NCBI GenBank assembly: GCA_017744935.1
Contig: JAGIAI010000015.1
Coordinates: forward strand, 1-64,000
Length of the DNA stretch: 64,000 nucleotides
Source of the DNA: Variovorax sp.
GTDB lineage: Bacteria > Pseudomonadota > Gammaproteobacteria > Burkholderiales > Burkholderiaceae_C
Direction of reading: 5' to 3'
Below, one piece after another: positions 44,769 to 54,319 of the stretch. Below the pieces are notes generated by a model. It ran no database searches and was not told where the DNA came from. It saw only the letters and a program-made list of their open reading frames with translations. The first letter of the stretch is position 1. Every line of letters starts with the position of its first letter. The translations under genes and the position numbers were made by a program.

Positions 44769-45773
44769 ATGCAGACTTCAAGCATCAATCTGTCAGGTCA
44801 AAAGTATCTCGTTACGGGCGCGGGCGGTTTCATTGGCAGCCATCTGGTCGAGGCTCTGGTTCGGGCCGGCGCCGACGTCACAGCGATGGTTCGTTACGGG
44901 TCCGGGTCGAGCTGGGGAAATCTTGAATTCGTCGGCAGTGATGTGAAAGGGAATTTCCGCGTTGTCGCCGGCAATATCGATGACGGTGACTTCGTCATGC
45001 ACGCCATGCAGGGCATCGAGGTGTGCTGCCATCTGGCTGCACTGATTGCGATCCCCTATTCGTACGTTGCTCCCCGCAGCTATGTGCGCACCAATGTCGA
45101 GGGCACCCTGAATGTGGTGGAGGCCGCACGCCGGCTTTCGGTGCGCCGGGTTGTTCACACCAGTACGTCCGAGGTCTACGGCACCGCGCTGAGGGTGCCG
45201 ATCGACGAGACCCATCCGCTGCAAGGTCAGTCGCCATACTCGGCCTCCAAGATCGGTGCCGACAAGATCGCGGAGAGCTACTACCGCTCCTTCGATACCG
45301 GTGTCGTGACGCTGCGTCCGTTCAACACCTTCGGGCCGCGGCAGTCCGCCCGCGCCTTCATTCCGACCATCATCTCGCAGGCGCTGACACAGGACGTGAT
45401 CAAGCTCGGCTCGTTGACGCCAGAGCGCGACATGACCTTCGTCACGGACACGGTTGCCGGGTTCGTTGCGGCATCGACCACCCCTGGAATCGAAGGTCAG
45501 ACGATCAATCTCGGAACAGGGTCCACCTACACGATCGGTCATTTCGCTGAACGCATTCTTCGCCTGATGGGCGTCGAGAAGGAGATCGTCGCAGACGCCG
45601 CACGCATGCGTCCGGACAAGAGCGAGGTGCTCAAGCTCGTGTCCGACAACGGGCTCGCGGCGAAGACGATGGCCTGGACGCCGAAGGTTGATCTCGACGA
45701 TGGCCTGCTCCAAAGCATCGACTTTATTCGCGACCACATTCATCTGTATCGGCCAACGGTCTACAACGTTTGA
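44769..45773 (+). CDS. SDR-family nucleotide-sugar 4,6-dehydratase/epimerase
   Basis: A 334-residue extended SDR. VTGAGGFIGSHLVEAL opens the Rossmann fold. HTSTSEVYGTALRVPIDE and YSASKIGADKIAESYYR supply the active-site Ser-Glu and Tyr/Lys. The STSEVYG pattern and PFNTFGPRQSARAFIPTIISQ resemble NDP-sugar 4,6-dehydratases of the LegB/GDP-mannose dehydratase group. The following nucleotidyltransferase and reductase suggest a complete NDP-deoxysugar branch. The base (GDP, CDP or UDP) cannot be told from sequence reading. Confidence 0.82.
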   Translation: MQTSSINLSGQKYLVTGAGGFIGSHLVEALVRAGADVTAMVRYGSGSSWGNLEFVGSDVKGNFRVVAGNIDDGDFVMHAMQGIEVCCHLAALIAIPYSYVAPRSYVRTNVEGTLNVVEAARRLSVRRVVHTSTSEVYGTALRVPIDETHPLQGQSPYSASKIGADKIAESYYRSFDTGVVTLRPFNTFGPRQSARAFIPTIISQALTQDVIKLGSLTPERDMTFVTDTVAGFVAASTTPGIEGQTINLGTGSTYTIGHFAERILRLMGVEKEIVADAARMRPDKSEVLKLVSDNGLAAKTMAWTPKVDLDDGLLQSIDFIRDHIHLYRPTVYNV

Positions 45774-45784
45774 GTGGAGTGAGT

Positions 45785-46501
45785 ATGAAAGCAGTGATCA
45801 TGGCCGGCGGAAAGGGAACGCGCTTACAGCCGTTTACCGCATCGTTTCCAAAGCCGCTGATGCCGTTGGGCGACATGCCGGTCCTCGAACTCCTTCTCCG
45901 TCAATTGCGCGGCGCCGGTGTGGAAGAGGTGTACCTCGCGGTCAACCATCTGCACCATTTGATTCGCGCGTTCTGCGGCGACGGATCCCGATTCGGCCTG
46001 AAGATCGAATACAGCCTTGAAGACGCCCCGCTGGGCACCGCAGGACCTCTCGGAGCGTTGATCAACGACATCGGCGACGACTTCATCGTCACCAATGGTG
46101 ACCTGCTGACGACTTTCGATTTCGCGAAGCTGATCAAGACGCACGCCGAGCGCGAGTCGGATGCGACGATCTGCGTCTACGAGCGGGAGGTCAAGATCGA
46201 TTTCGGGCTCGTCCAGGTTGATTCGGAGATGAATCTGCAGGGCTATCTCGAAAAGCCCATGAGCAAGCATCTGGTGAGCATGGGCCTGTATGTACTGAGC
46301 CGGGATGCCGTTGCGCCTCATGTCAGGCCCGGGGTTCACCTCGATATGCCGGATCTTCTCCTCAAGATGCGCAATGCCGGCAGCAAGGTGCGTTGCCATC
46401 ATCAGCCGGAGAGCTTCTGGCTGGATATTGGCCGACCGGACGACTACGCAACGGCGCAAAAGATGTTTGACGAGAACCGCGGCTTGTTCTTGCCAGCTTG
46501 A
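45785..46501 (+). CDS. Sugar-phosphate nucleotidyltransferase
   Basis: A 238-residue NTP-transferase with the pyrophosphorylase signature MKAVIMAGGKGTRLQPFTASFPKPLMPLGDMPVLE and LGTAGPLGAL, and with SFWLDIGRPDDYATAQK near the end. It lacks the C-terminal left-handed helix domain, so it is the short RmlA/HddC-like form that activates a hexose phosphate with a nucleotide. The ATG at 45785 follows GGAG TGAGT. Together with the dehydratase upstream and the reductase downstream it likely builds one NDP-deoxyhexose; which one is unknown. Confidence 0.86.
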   Translation: MKAVIMAGGKGTRLQPFTASFPKPLMPLGDMPVLELLLRQLRGAGVEEVYLAVNHLHHLIRAFCGDGSRFGLKIEYSLEDAPLGTAGPLGALINDIGDDFIVTNGDLLTTFDFAKLIKTHAERESDATICVYEREVKIDFGLVQVDSEMNLQGYLEKPMSKHLVSMGLYVLSRDAVAPHVRPGVHLDMPDLLLKMRNAGSKVRCHHQPESFWLDIGRPDDYATAQKMFDENRGLFLPA

Positions 46502-46506
46502 CTTCG

Positions 46507-47433
46507 ATGCGCGCACTTGTCACAGGAGCCAGTGGGTTCATTGGTCAAGCCGTACTCAAGGAGCTCAATACCCGCGGCTTGGAGACGATCGCGGTGAGCA
46601 GGCTGGCAAGAGCGGCTATCGGCGGGGAAGCCTGCAGGGTTCTTGCAGATCCTTCAGATGCCAACCAGGTTCGAAATCTGGTCGAGTCGTTGGCGCCGGA
46701 TGTCGTGTTGCATCTGGCCGGCGTGTCGACAGCGAAGTCGTACACGGAGCTCTATCAGGCCAATGTCGTGTTTGCGGCCAACCTCTTGGACGCATCGCTG
46801 GCGACGTCTCACAGGCCGCGGATTGTCCTCACCGGCAGCGCAGCTGAGTATGGCCCTGTGCATGAAGCTTTATTGCCGGTCCGCGAGGATTGCGCTTGCC
46901 GGCCCAATACGGCATATGGCGCCAGCAAGCTGGCCCAGACCTCTCATGCCGGTATTGCAATGGCGCGTGGACTGCCGGTCACGGTGGCACGGCTCTTCAA
47001 TCCCATCGGGGCAGGCATGCCCCGTTCTCTCGCGCTGGGCAGTTTCGCCCACCAGATTGCGCAGCTTGGGCCGAACGGCGGAATCCTTTCCACTGGGAAC
47101 CTCGATGTCGTGCGCGACTTCACGGACGTGGCAGCGACCGCGAAGGCGCTCGTCGATTTGTCCCAGAGCGATGAAGCTCTGGGCGAAATCGTCAACGTTT
47201 GCACTGGGGAGGGACTGCGACTGGTCGACCTCACGCAACGTCTGATCCAGATCTCCGGAGTCGAAGTCGTACTGCGGAGCGACGAGGCGCGCCGGGGCAA
47301 CAGCGACGTGAACGCATTTGTCGGGGATCCGTCGAAGCTGCGGGCGTTGGGCTTAGGTCTGGCGGCGCTGAATGTCGACGAAGTGCTTGAACAAATACTG
47401 AGCCGCGCGCGCGATAGCGCGGGTGTCAGCTAA
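46507..47433 (+). CDS. NAD-dependent epimerase/reductase (GDP-6-deoxy-sugar reductase-like)
   Basis: A 308-residue SDR. RALVTGASGFIGQAVLKEL, LHLAGVSTAKSYTELYQANVV, LTGSAAEYGPV and the YGASKLAQTSHA Tyr/Lys pair are clear, and ARLFNPIGAGMPRSLALGSFAHQIA resembles GDP-4-keto-6-deoxymannose reductases (Rmd-like). The ATG at 46507 gives a start MRALVTGA; an upstream in-frame TTG at 46498 overlaps the previous gene. It probably completes the NDP-deoxysugar branch. Confidence 0.8.
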   Translation: MRALVTGASGFIGQAVLKELNTRGLETIAVSRLARAAIGGEACRVLADPSDANQVRNLVESLAPDVVLHLAGVSTAKSYTELYQANVVFAANLLDASLATSHRPRIVLTGSAAEYGPVHEALLPVREDCACRPNTAYGASKLAQTSHAGIAMARGLPVTVARLFNPIGAGMPRSLALGSFAHQIAQLGPNGGILSTGNLDVVRDFTDVAATAKALVDLSQSDEALGEIVNVCTGEGLRLVDLTQRLIQISGVEVVLRSDEARRGNSDVNAFVGDPSKLRALGLGLAALNVDEVLEQILSRARDSAGVS

Positions 47434-47504
47434 ACAAAAATCTCAGAGGGCGAGCGCGGGGGGCGCCATCGACCCATTCTGATTCCCATGGGAAAAAGCG
47501 ACAG

Positions 47505-50500
47505 ATGATCTGCAATGCCTGTTCCGGCTCGACCTTCAGACAATTCGCCGTTCGCAATGACGGCATGGAGGTCAAGCAATGTACCCACTGTGGGCTCGGG
47601 GTCGTGGCCCACCTGCCCGAAAGCACAGAGGAGTACTACGACGACAACTACTACGTGGATGGAGGAAGTAGCGGCTATGTGGACTACAGCTTCATGGCCG
47701 AACATGGACTGGGATGGACTGCTGCCTTGGTCAAGTTGCTCTGCAGTGGCGGGCGAATCCTTGATGTCGGGTGCGCCGATGGCTACCTCTTGGACAAGTT
47801 CAACGCCGACTTCGAGAAGTTCGGTATCGAAGTCAACGCCAAGGCGGCAGCGGAAGCTCGGGACAGGGGCATAACGATTCTGGGAAACGACCTGCTCGAT
47901 TCGCAGTTGGTCCGGGACCAGGGATCGTCATTTGATGTCGTGACTTCGATCGCGGTGTTCGAGCATTTGCTTGGATTTCGAGAGGGATTCAAGGCTGCGG
48001 TGGAGCTCCTCAAGTCCGATGGGTTCATGGTGTTCGAGGTGCCGGTGATGTCCGCCACTGAAAGCAACGCCGCATGGATGCAAAGCTCCTTCGAGCACAT
48101 CTACTACCCGACAGAACGGTCGATTCGGTACATCGTCGAAAACACCCTCGGCTGTCAGCTCGTAGGCGCTGAACTTCCTATCAAGGACTACGCTTCGACC
48201 TACGTGGGAATCGTGACGCGCGATCTCCGGCAGGCCGAGCGGGTCAAGGCTGTCTTCGATCGTGTCATGCGAGCAGACTTCGCGAGCGATCGAGTGGAAG
48301 AGGTCAGGGCATCGACCCACCTGCACCTGCTGCATGCTGGACAAGCCACGGAAGCCTCGGTACTTTCGCTGAACGGGCTCACCACCGCCGAGATGACCCC
48401 TCCGTTGGTTGCTCGTATCGCCCAGCTTTGGTCGTTCGATCTGAGGCGATTGGGCGTGCGGGTTTTGCAGGGGGTTGAGCTGAACGCCGCGAAGATCGAG
48501 ATTGCTCGCCTCAAGGGCGATCTCGAAGTGGTGCAAAACGACGCCCGGCTCAATGCGGCGCGTGCGACGGAAGCCTTGAATTTCGAGATCAGACGGGCTT
48601 CCAGCGCCGATGCCGCAGCGCTTCGAAAAAAGCTATCGCTCGTTGAGGCTCGAGCGGCCGAGATGGAAGCCCGCGCACTGCATGCATCGGCTCGTCTCGA
48701 CGCTATCGAGAGGAGTTCCTCCTGGCGCATGACGGGTCCGATACGACGGTTGGTGGGACGCTATCCAAGAATCGCCAGACGGGCTCGGCAATCTGCCAAG
48801 GTCGTTTGGTGGACATTGCAAGGCACGATTCTGGATCACACGCGAGAGTTCCTGCGCCGGCGTTCCCATCGGACGGTCGCGGCCGCCCGCAATAGTGCCG
48901 TGATGGACGAGCGGCTGCTTGCGGCGAATCTACTCCCGGAAACGGGAATGGCGCCCGATCTCGTCGATGAACCGACCGGGCCGGCTTGGCCCGTCGATCG
49001 CCCCTTGGTGAGCGTCATCATCCCTTGCTTCAACTATGGACATCTGGTCGGCGAGGCTATTCGCTCGGTGGAATCGCAGACATTCCAAGACCTGGAAATC
49101 ATCGTTGTGGAAGGCGGATCGAGTTCACCCGAATCGCGCGAACGCCTGATCGAAGCCATATCCGCCGGATCGCCTCGAGTACGACTGCTCATTCAGGACA
49201 GGCCGCATCGGGCGGGTGCGAACCGGAATTTCGGGATCAGCCACGCCAGAGGCAAATACATCTGCTGCCTGGATGCGGACGACCGACTGGCTCCGACTTT
49301 TGTCGAAAAGGCGGTCTTCATGCTCGAGCACTCTGGGTATGACGTCGTCTCGCCAGGGCTTCGAGTCTTCGGCAATAAATCGGAGATATGGGCTCCCCAC
49401 GACCGGCCGACGCTGGACATGCTCGTTGAGGCTAACAATGTCGTCACTTGCGCGATGTTCAGGCGAACTTACTGGCGGGAAGCAGGAGGTTACCGAGACT
49501 CCGATCCCTCAACGGGTCACATCCACGAGGATTGGTTGTTCTGGGTGCGTTTGGCCGCGCTCGGCGCGCGCTTCGTCAGCATTCGTGAGCCGCTTCTGGA
49601 ATATCGCAGCCATGGAAGGACGCTCAGCAACAGCCGCTCGGTTCTTGAGAATGAGGTGCAAAAACTCCAGATCCAGCGCTTCAACGCCGATGTCCTGACT
49701 GAGGAGAACCTGCTGGCGGCGAGGCTGAAAAGTGCTACCCCCCCATCTAGGCCGCCTCAGACTTTTCAAAATCGTCCGCTGCGCTCCCTTACAAAGTACG
49801 GCCCGACTGTGCTCTTGGCCATGCCGTTCCTCATACTGGGTGGTGCAGAGCGCTTGCTGAGCTCCGTCGTCGCCCATCTTTCGAGGAGTGGGTGGCGCGT
49901 GATCGTCGTGACGACAGTACCGATAGATCAGTCTCACGGCGATACAACCTCCTGGTTCTCGTCGTCTACCGCTGAAATATTTCATCTTCCACGTTTTCTC
50001 GATCAGGAATACTGGCGAGACTTCCTGGATCATCTCGTTGATTCCAGATCAGTAGACGTCGTCTGGGTGACGGGAAGCGCGTTTGTGTATGACTATTTGC
50101 CTGCGCTGAAACTCAGGCGTCCCACCCTTGGGGTGGCTGATTTACTTTTCAATACTGTCGGGCATACAGCCAACAATAGGCGCTACGCCGACTGCATCGA
50201 TTTGACGTTCGTGGAAAACAATGAGGTCAAGCAATGGCTTCTCGAGGCCGGCGAATTGAATGATCGAATCAGCCTTGTGGAAAGCGGCGTTGATTTGAAG
50301 AGCAATGCGCCCACCGAGGCAGATCAGGATTTTCTTGATTCCGAAGGGATTCCAGCTGGCGCAATCGTGGTTGGCTATTTCGGTCGCTGGTCGGACGAAA
50401 AGGATCCGGTCGGATTCGTGGAAATTGCAAAACTCGTATCCCAAGAGCTTGACGTTGTTTTTGTAATGACCGGAGCAGGGCCTTTGGATACCAAGCTACA

Positions 50501-50903
50501 GGAGGCAATTGCGTCAGCCAAATTCCCCAAAGGCCGATTCTTGATGAAGGGGGCCGTTCCAGACATCAAGCCCTATATTCAAGCGTGCGACATCCTGGTG
50601 CTGCCCTCTCAAATGGATGGTCGGCCCACGGTCGTCATGGAGGCCCTCGCCAGTGGGGTGGCGGTGGTGGCCTCTCGTGTTGGTGCATTGCCTGAAATTT
50701 TTGAGCACGGACGCCAAGGTTATTTGTGCACCCCTGGCGATTACAAATGCTTTGCTGAGTCCATCACGGAGCTTGCGCTGGATGCACGCAAGCTGGGGCA
50801 ATTCAGGCACGACGCTAGAGTGCTCGCCGAGGAGCGATTGGATATTCAAGCAATGCTCGAAGCCTACGAAATCGGCTTGCGAAATCTTATCAAGACCAAA
50901 TAG
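47505..50903 (+). CDS. Three-domain methyltransferase / GT2 / GT4 polysaccharide biosynthesis protein
   Basis: A 1132-residue protein. Residues 1-35 form a zinc-ribbon-like Cys cluster (Cys3, Cys6, Cys26, Cys29). About 80-260 is a class I SAM methyltransferase (ILDVGCADGYLLDKF, VVTSIAVFEHL). About 330-430 is a coiled coil. About 500-735 is a GT2 transferase (VSVIIPCFNYGHLVGEAIRS, CCLDADDRLAPTF, HEDWLFWVRLA). About 760-1132 is a GT4 transferase (LLAMPFLILGGAERLLSSVVAH, GYFGRWSDEKDP, DGRPTVVMEALASGVAVVA with an ExxxxxxxE-like pattern). It probably adds several sugars and a methyl group to an undecaprenyl-linked chain, a design seen in chain-terminating O-antigen enzymes. The last third is visibly richer in A/T than the first two thirds. 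Confidence 0.85.
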   Translation: MICNACSGSTFRQFAVRNDGMEVKQCTHCGLGVVAHLPESTEEYYDDNYYVDGGSSGYVDYSFMAEHGLGWTAALVKLLCSGGRILDVGCADGYLLDKFNADFEKFGIEVNAKAAAEARDRGITILGNDLLDSQLVRDQGSSFDVVTSIAVFEHLLGFREGFKAAVELLKSDGFMVFEVPVMSATESNAAWMQSSFEHIYYPTERSIRYIVENTLGCQLVGAELPIKDYASTYVGIVTRDLRQAERVKAVFDRVMRADFASDRVEEVRASTHLHLLHAGQATEASVLSLNGLTTAEMTPPLVARIAQLWSFDLRRLGVRVLQGVELNAAKIEIARLKGDLEVVQNDARLNAARATEALNFEIRRASSADAAALRKKLSLVEARAAEMEARALHASARLDAIERSSSWRMTGPIRRLVGRYPRIARRARQSAKVVWWTLQGTILDHTREFLRRRSHRTVAAARNSAVMDERLLAANLLPETGMAPDLVDEPTGPAWPVDRPLVSVIIPCFNYGHLVGEAIRSVESQTFQDLEIIVVEGGSSSPESRERLIEAISAGSPRVRLLIQDRPHRAGANRNFGISHARGKYICCLDADDRLAPTFVEKAVFMLEHSGYDVVSPGLRVFGNKSEIWAPHDRPTLDMLVEANNVVTCAMFRRTYWREAGGYRDSDPSTGHIHEDWLFWVRLAALGARFVSIREPLLEYRSHGRTLSNSRSVLENEVQKLQIQRFNADVLTEENLLAARLKSATPPSRPPQTFQNRPLRSLTKYGPTVLLAMPFLILGGAERLLSSVVAHLSRSGWRVIVVTTVPIDQSHGDTTSWFSSSTAEIFHLPRFLDQEYWRDFLDHLVDSRSVDVVWVTGSAFVYDYLPALKLRRPTLGVADLLFNTVGHTANNRRYADCIDLTFVENNEVKQWLLEAGELNDRISLVESGVDLKSNAPTEADQDFLDSEGIPAGAIVVGYFGRWSDEKDPVGFVEIAKLVSQELDVVFVMTGAGPLDTKLQEAIASAKFPKGRFLMKGAVPDIKPYIQACDILVLPSQMDGRPTVVMEALASGVAVVASRVGALPEIFEHGRQGYLCTPGDYKCFAESITELALDARKLGQFRHDARVLAEERLDIQAMLEAYEIGLRNLIKTK

Positions 50904-50957
50904 ATGGCCGTTCTGCGGCACGTCGCTGGTGGGCGGTGCTGCGGTGGTGCTCATCGC

Positions 50958-50987
50958 AAAAAAACGCCGCGAATTGCTGTCGCGGCG
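50958..50987 (-). terminator. Rho-independent terminator of the antisense cassette
   Basis: On the minus strand the stem CGCCGCGA/TCGCGGCG (8 perfect pairs, 7-base loop, 50965-50987) is followed directly by seven T residues (50964-50958). It lies 28 bases after the stop codon of the GT2 gene at 51015. This is the strongest intrinsic terminator seen in the window and marks the 3' end of the antisense operon. Confidence 0.85.
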
Positions 50988-51014
50988 ATTCTGAAGTCGG
51001 GTCAGGTGGTGAGT

Positions 51015-51980
51015 TTAACTCCAGCGCCAGACAATGCCTCTGATCATTTTAAGTCCGAGCTTTAGTGCGACGAGGTTGTCGATATTTCCCCCCTTGCTTT
51101 CTCCAATTCGCTTGTGGAAAGAAATTGGAGCCTCAAGAATCCTCAATCCGGATTGCAGAGCTACGTCCAGGAAGTAGGGATTGAATTCAAGATTGATTTC
51201 TGGGTTGAGCTTTGGAAGCAGCTCTCGCAAAGCCGCCGATCGACATGCCTTGTACGTCGTTCCAACATCGCTGAATGTTGCGTTGCCGAGATGCTTGATT
51301 TCTAGCAATTTCCCGACAAAAACGTTCCCATAGAACATAAACGTGCTCAGCTGAGTGTCTTTCGCCCGGAGTTGTTCAACCGTTCTGGTCCCGGTCACAA
51401 TGTCCGCGTGCGGAATGTATGCCATCAGCTTATCTATGTCGTAAGCCCGAAATGTCATATCGCCCTCGCAGAGGACTACGATTTCGGAATCTTCAAATCG
51501 ACAACCTTCTGAAAGGGCTCGATATACGCATGCGCCGTAGCCCTGCCGTGATTCGTTAAACACGAGTGCGCCAGCTTCTTCCGCGGCGTCCATCGTGCGA
51601 TCTTTGCTGTTATTGCTGATCACGATGACTCGCTTGACCGCAGGATGGTCGAGGAAATCGCGTACTGCCGGGCCGATACTTGCTTCGTCGTTATAGGCGG
51701 TCAGCACGACAGTCAGGGTTTGAGTATTGATGTTGTCGTGCTTTATGAAGTCATTCCTTCTCTTGGCAGGATAAAGAATGAAGAGATCCAGAAGGATGAA
51801 TCCCCAGCCCACCAAGAAGGGGAAGCCGGAATACCATATCAGCAGTTCGTTAAAGAGCAGGGCTTGAGGGGTGTCAAAAAAAAGCCGCCGAGGTACCGCA
51901 ATCAAAACGCCCAACGAGTATGCGAAGATGGCCAGGAGCACCAGCACAATTCCGTAGAGCGCGAGTCTTTCTCGTCTCAT
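51015..51980 (-). CDS. Polyprenyl-phosphate sugar synthase-like GT2 transferase
   Basis: A 321-residue GT2 protein. Two N-terminal membrane helices (about 7-29 and 50-70) precede the transferase domain with LTVVLTAYNDEASIGPAVRDFL, VIVISNNSKDRT and VLCEGDMTFRAYDIDKLM (the metal/UDP region), and SDVGTTYKACRS. The layout resembles dolichyl-phosphate mannose/glucose synthases and GtrB-like enzymes, which charge a polyprenyl phosphate with one sugar. The start overlaps the methyltransferase stop (ATGA). It is the last gene of the AT-richer antisense operon. Confidence 0.85.
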   Translation of the reverse strand: MRRERLALYGIVLVLLAIFAYSLGVLIAVPRRLFFDTPQALLFNELLIWYSGFPFLVGWGFILLDLFILYPAKRRNDFIKHDNINTQTLTVVLTAYNDEASIGPAVRDFLDHPAVKRVIVISNNSKDRTMDAAEEAGALVFNESRQGYGACVYRALSEGCRFEDSEIVVLCEGDMTFRAYDIDKLMAYIPHADIVTGTRTVEQLRAKDTQLSTFMFYGNVFVGKLLEIKHLGNATFSDVGTTYKACRSAALRELLPKLNPEINLEFNPYFLDVALQSGLRILEAPISFHKRIGESKGGNIDNLVALKLGLKMIRGIVWRWS

Positions 51981-52633
51981 CTGCTCTTTCCTTGTGATCC
52001 TTCGTTCTTGCGAAACACCCCGAGCATCTGCTTTGCGAATGGGCGATAGGGCGAACCTAGATATGCTCGCGTCAAGAAATACGTCTTCGGCAGGCGAGAT
52101 TTTAATGAGAACGGCAGGAACTTTTTCTCCATTGCAATTTTTTCAAATGAGTTCGCGAGAAAAAAGTCTTCGAGCGAACGATGGCTAAATGCCTTCTTAT
52201 GCGTGAAATCATCAAAGTACTCTCTGTACGCATAGTAAAAATTCGGCTGCATAGTAATGAATATGCCGCTCGGCTTCAGAATGCGCCAGAACTCCTTTAT
52301 CGCGATCGCGAGCTCGTCGTCGGACAGGTGCTCCAGGAGATTGCTGCTGAATGCAACATCGATGCTCGCGTTGGGAATGTGTGAAAGATCGGTGGCTCTG
52401 GTCGACTGGAACGATACTGCTGGGTGAAGATAGTTCGCTGCATCCGGATTTAAGTCGATCGCAAATCGAGCCTCGGCGTCAACATTGTTAATGAAATCTC
52501 CATAGCCGCAACCGATATCAAGAACCGTCTGATGCTTGGGCCCCGTGTATTTCTTCAAATAGTCGACGATGGCCCTCCACACCTTCCCTCTCCCCGGATC
52601 AGGCGTGTATCTAGTCGTGTAATAGTTGCTCAT
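51977..52633 (-). CDS. Class I SAM-dependent methyltransferase
   Basis: A 218-residue methyltransferase. Motif I is VLDIGCGYGDFINNV, motif II region RFAIDLNPDAAN, followed by VAFSSNLLEHLSDDELAIAIKEFWRILKPSGIFI, typical of type-11 methyltransferases of surface glycans. It is coupled by ATGA to both the GT39-like gene upstream and the GT2 gene downstream. A role in methylating a sugar or its carrier intermediate is inferred from context. Confidence 0.87.
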   Translation of the reverse strand: MSNYYTTRYTPDPGRGKVWRAIVDYLKKYTGPKHQTVLDIGCGYGDFINNVDAEARFAIDLNPDAANYLHPAVSFQSTRATDLSHIPNASIDVAFSSNLLEHLSDDELAIAIKEFWRILKPSGIFITMQPNFYYAYREYFDDFTHKKAFSHRSLEDFFLANSFEKIAMEKKFLPFSLKSRLPKTYFLTRAYLGSPYRPFAKQMLGVFRKNEGSQGKSR

Positions 52634-54318
52634 TTTTTTGCGGCGTAGATGTAAAAGTTTCCGAAATTCTTGTCTAGATAGCAGCAGTTTTCCAGGGCTT
52701 TTCGAACCTCCGGATACGCATCTATTCTGTCTTCCCCAATGCCCTGTGTCGCTACGAAGAATCGAACTCCGGATTTTGTCAGTTCCTCCAGCTTCTCCTT
52801 GGCGTTCGGCCTGAAGAAGGTTAGATAGTTTTCGACGTATCTGTTGCCGGTGTAGTAGCCAACATCCTTCATGCTCCAGATGACTTCGTCTTTTTTCATT
52901 TGAGATTTCAAATATGAAACCGTCTCATCCATGCCGCTCTGACCTCGATCATATTTGGTTGAGGTCGGAAGAATGGCGTCGTATCTGGAAACTGAAAGAG
53001 TTATTCCGACCACTGCCGCGAAAGTGATTGATGCAACCGTTGATGGAGCATTTTCACGATTTTTCGTGAATCTCAATATCAGCCCGACCAGGATGCCTGC
53101 AAGAATGATGAGCAGTGGAATATATGCCGGCTGGCGGTTGAAGTGGAGATCGAGATCGTCTGCGAAATGAATGGTCACATACCAAAAAATTAGCCCAACA
53201 AAGCATAAGGTTGCGATTTGGAGTTTTTTGGGTTGCTCGCTCCGGTTGTAAACGAAGTTGCTGATCCAGCGGGCGGTCACTATGGAGATTCCGATGCATG
53301 CCAGCTGAAAAACGGCAAATGGATACTTGAAAAATCCCCCAAAAGGTGCGATCAATCCGCAGTAGAAAAGAGTCACGCCTGCGGCGAAATACATCAATAG
53401 AAGTACGCGAATGCGAGCAAACGTGCCGTTTTTGTCAATGCTTTCTGAAGTCAGTGTCGCTACGAAGAGAAGCAAAAACGGAGGTGTTATGGAAGCAAAG
53501 AATGCGGAGGAGTAATTGAGGTTTTGGAGGATTTTTGCTGGCACTTGCTCAATGCCGCTGGTTCCGCTTCCTTTGGTGAAGGAGTGGACCAAGAAGGTAA
53601 ACGCATAGGAAAACGAGAGATCGGCGACCTTGCAGTAGATCCAGTAGGTTGCCACAAATAACACTATCCCCGATCCGAAAATAATGACGGCTCGGTTTCC
53701 GATTTCCTGAATCGAGTGCTTGCTGATCTTCCAATAAGAAATCGCCAGTGGGATCAAGGCTAGAGGTGTTGTGAGCTTTGCCCAGAGTAGAAGTCCGAAT
53801 ACCCCTCCAAGTGCGATTTTTTTTGAGTCTCTTATTAAGAGAAGAATGAAGAGTGTGATGAGTGGTGGGAGTATTGTTGAGTCAATGTCCGGCAGCGTGG
53901 TGTTGGCCAGCGTATAGGGATTGGTTAAATAGAGTGCAAGAAATGCCAGGGAGCTTAGCCCAAGGTATTTTTCTTGGACCAACTCCTTGATTATCAGTAT
54001 CGACAGGTAGGCTGTAATCAGTGTGCAAATCAATCCAAATGAGCGGACAGTATTTTCGGAAAATCCGAATAATTTGATGTGGCCGGCGAGGGCGTAGATG
54101 TAGAGAGGAGGGTGGTATAAGCCGAGATGTTCTGGGCTTTCTTCTCCTCTGTAGTAGACCGGTCGGCCACTTTCGCTCGTGGCCTTGGCGACGAGCGGGA
54201 AATCCATCTCGTCGAGCGTAAATTTTTTGGCCGATTGGGCAAAGATCAGGCAGGAGAAAATTGCAACAATTGAAACTGCGAGAATCGCAAATACATTGGA
54301 TTTGAGGCGAAGTGTCAT
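52630..54318 (-). CDS. GT39/ArnT-like membrane glycosyltransferase
   Basis: A 562-residue polytopic membrane protein. After the first helix comes a periplasmic loop with FTLDEMDFPLVAKATSESGRPVYYRGEES, the DE pair matching the catalytic acids of ArnT/PMT-type (GT39/GT83) enzymes; HPPLYIYALAGHIKLFGFSE follows. About twelve hydrophobic segments and a C-terminal soluble domain (MKKDEVIWSMKDVGYYTGNRY) complete the pattern. Such enzymes use polyprenyl-phosphate sugars at the periplasmic side. The gene is A/T-richer than most of the window and follows the small membrane protein gene by one base. Confidence 0.84.
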   Translation of the reverse strand: MTLRLKSNVFAILAVSIVAIFSCLIFAQSAKKFTLDEMDFPLVAKATSESGRPVYYRGEESPEHLGLYHPPLYIYALAGHIKLFGFSENTVRSFGLICTLITAYLSILIIKELVQEKYLGLSSLAFLALYLTNPYTLANTTLPDIDSTILPPLITLFILLLIRDSKKIALGGVFGLLLWAKLTTPLALIPLAISYWKISKHSIQEIGNRAVIIFGSGIVLFVATYWIYCKVADLSFSYAFTFLVHSFTKGSGTSGIEQVPAKILQNLNYSSAFFASITPPFLLLFVATLTSESIDKNGTFARIRVLLLMYFAAGVTLFYCGLIAPFGGFFKYPFAVFQLACIGISIVTARWISNFVYNRSEQPKKLQIATLCFVGLIFWYVTIHFADDLDLHFNRQPAYIPLLIILAGILVGLILRFTKNRENAPSTVASITFAAVVGITLSVSRYDAILPTSTKYDRGQSGMDETVSYLKSQMKKDEVIWSMKDVGYYTGNRYVENYLTFFRPNAKEKLEELTKSGVRFFVATQGIGEDRIDAYPEVRKALENCCYLDKNFGNFYIYAAKK

Positions 54319-54319
54319 G

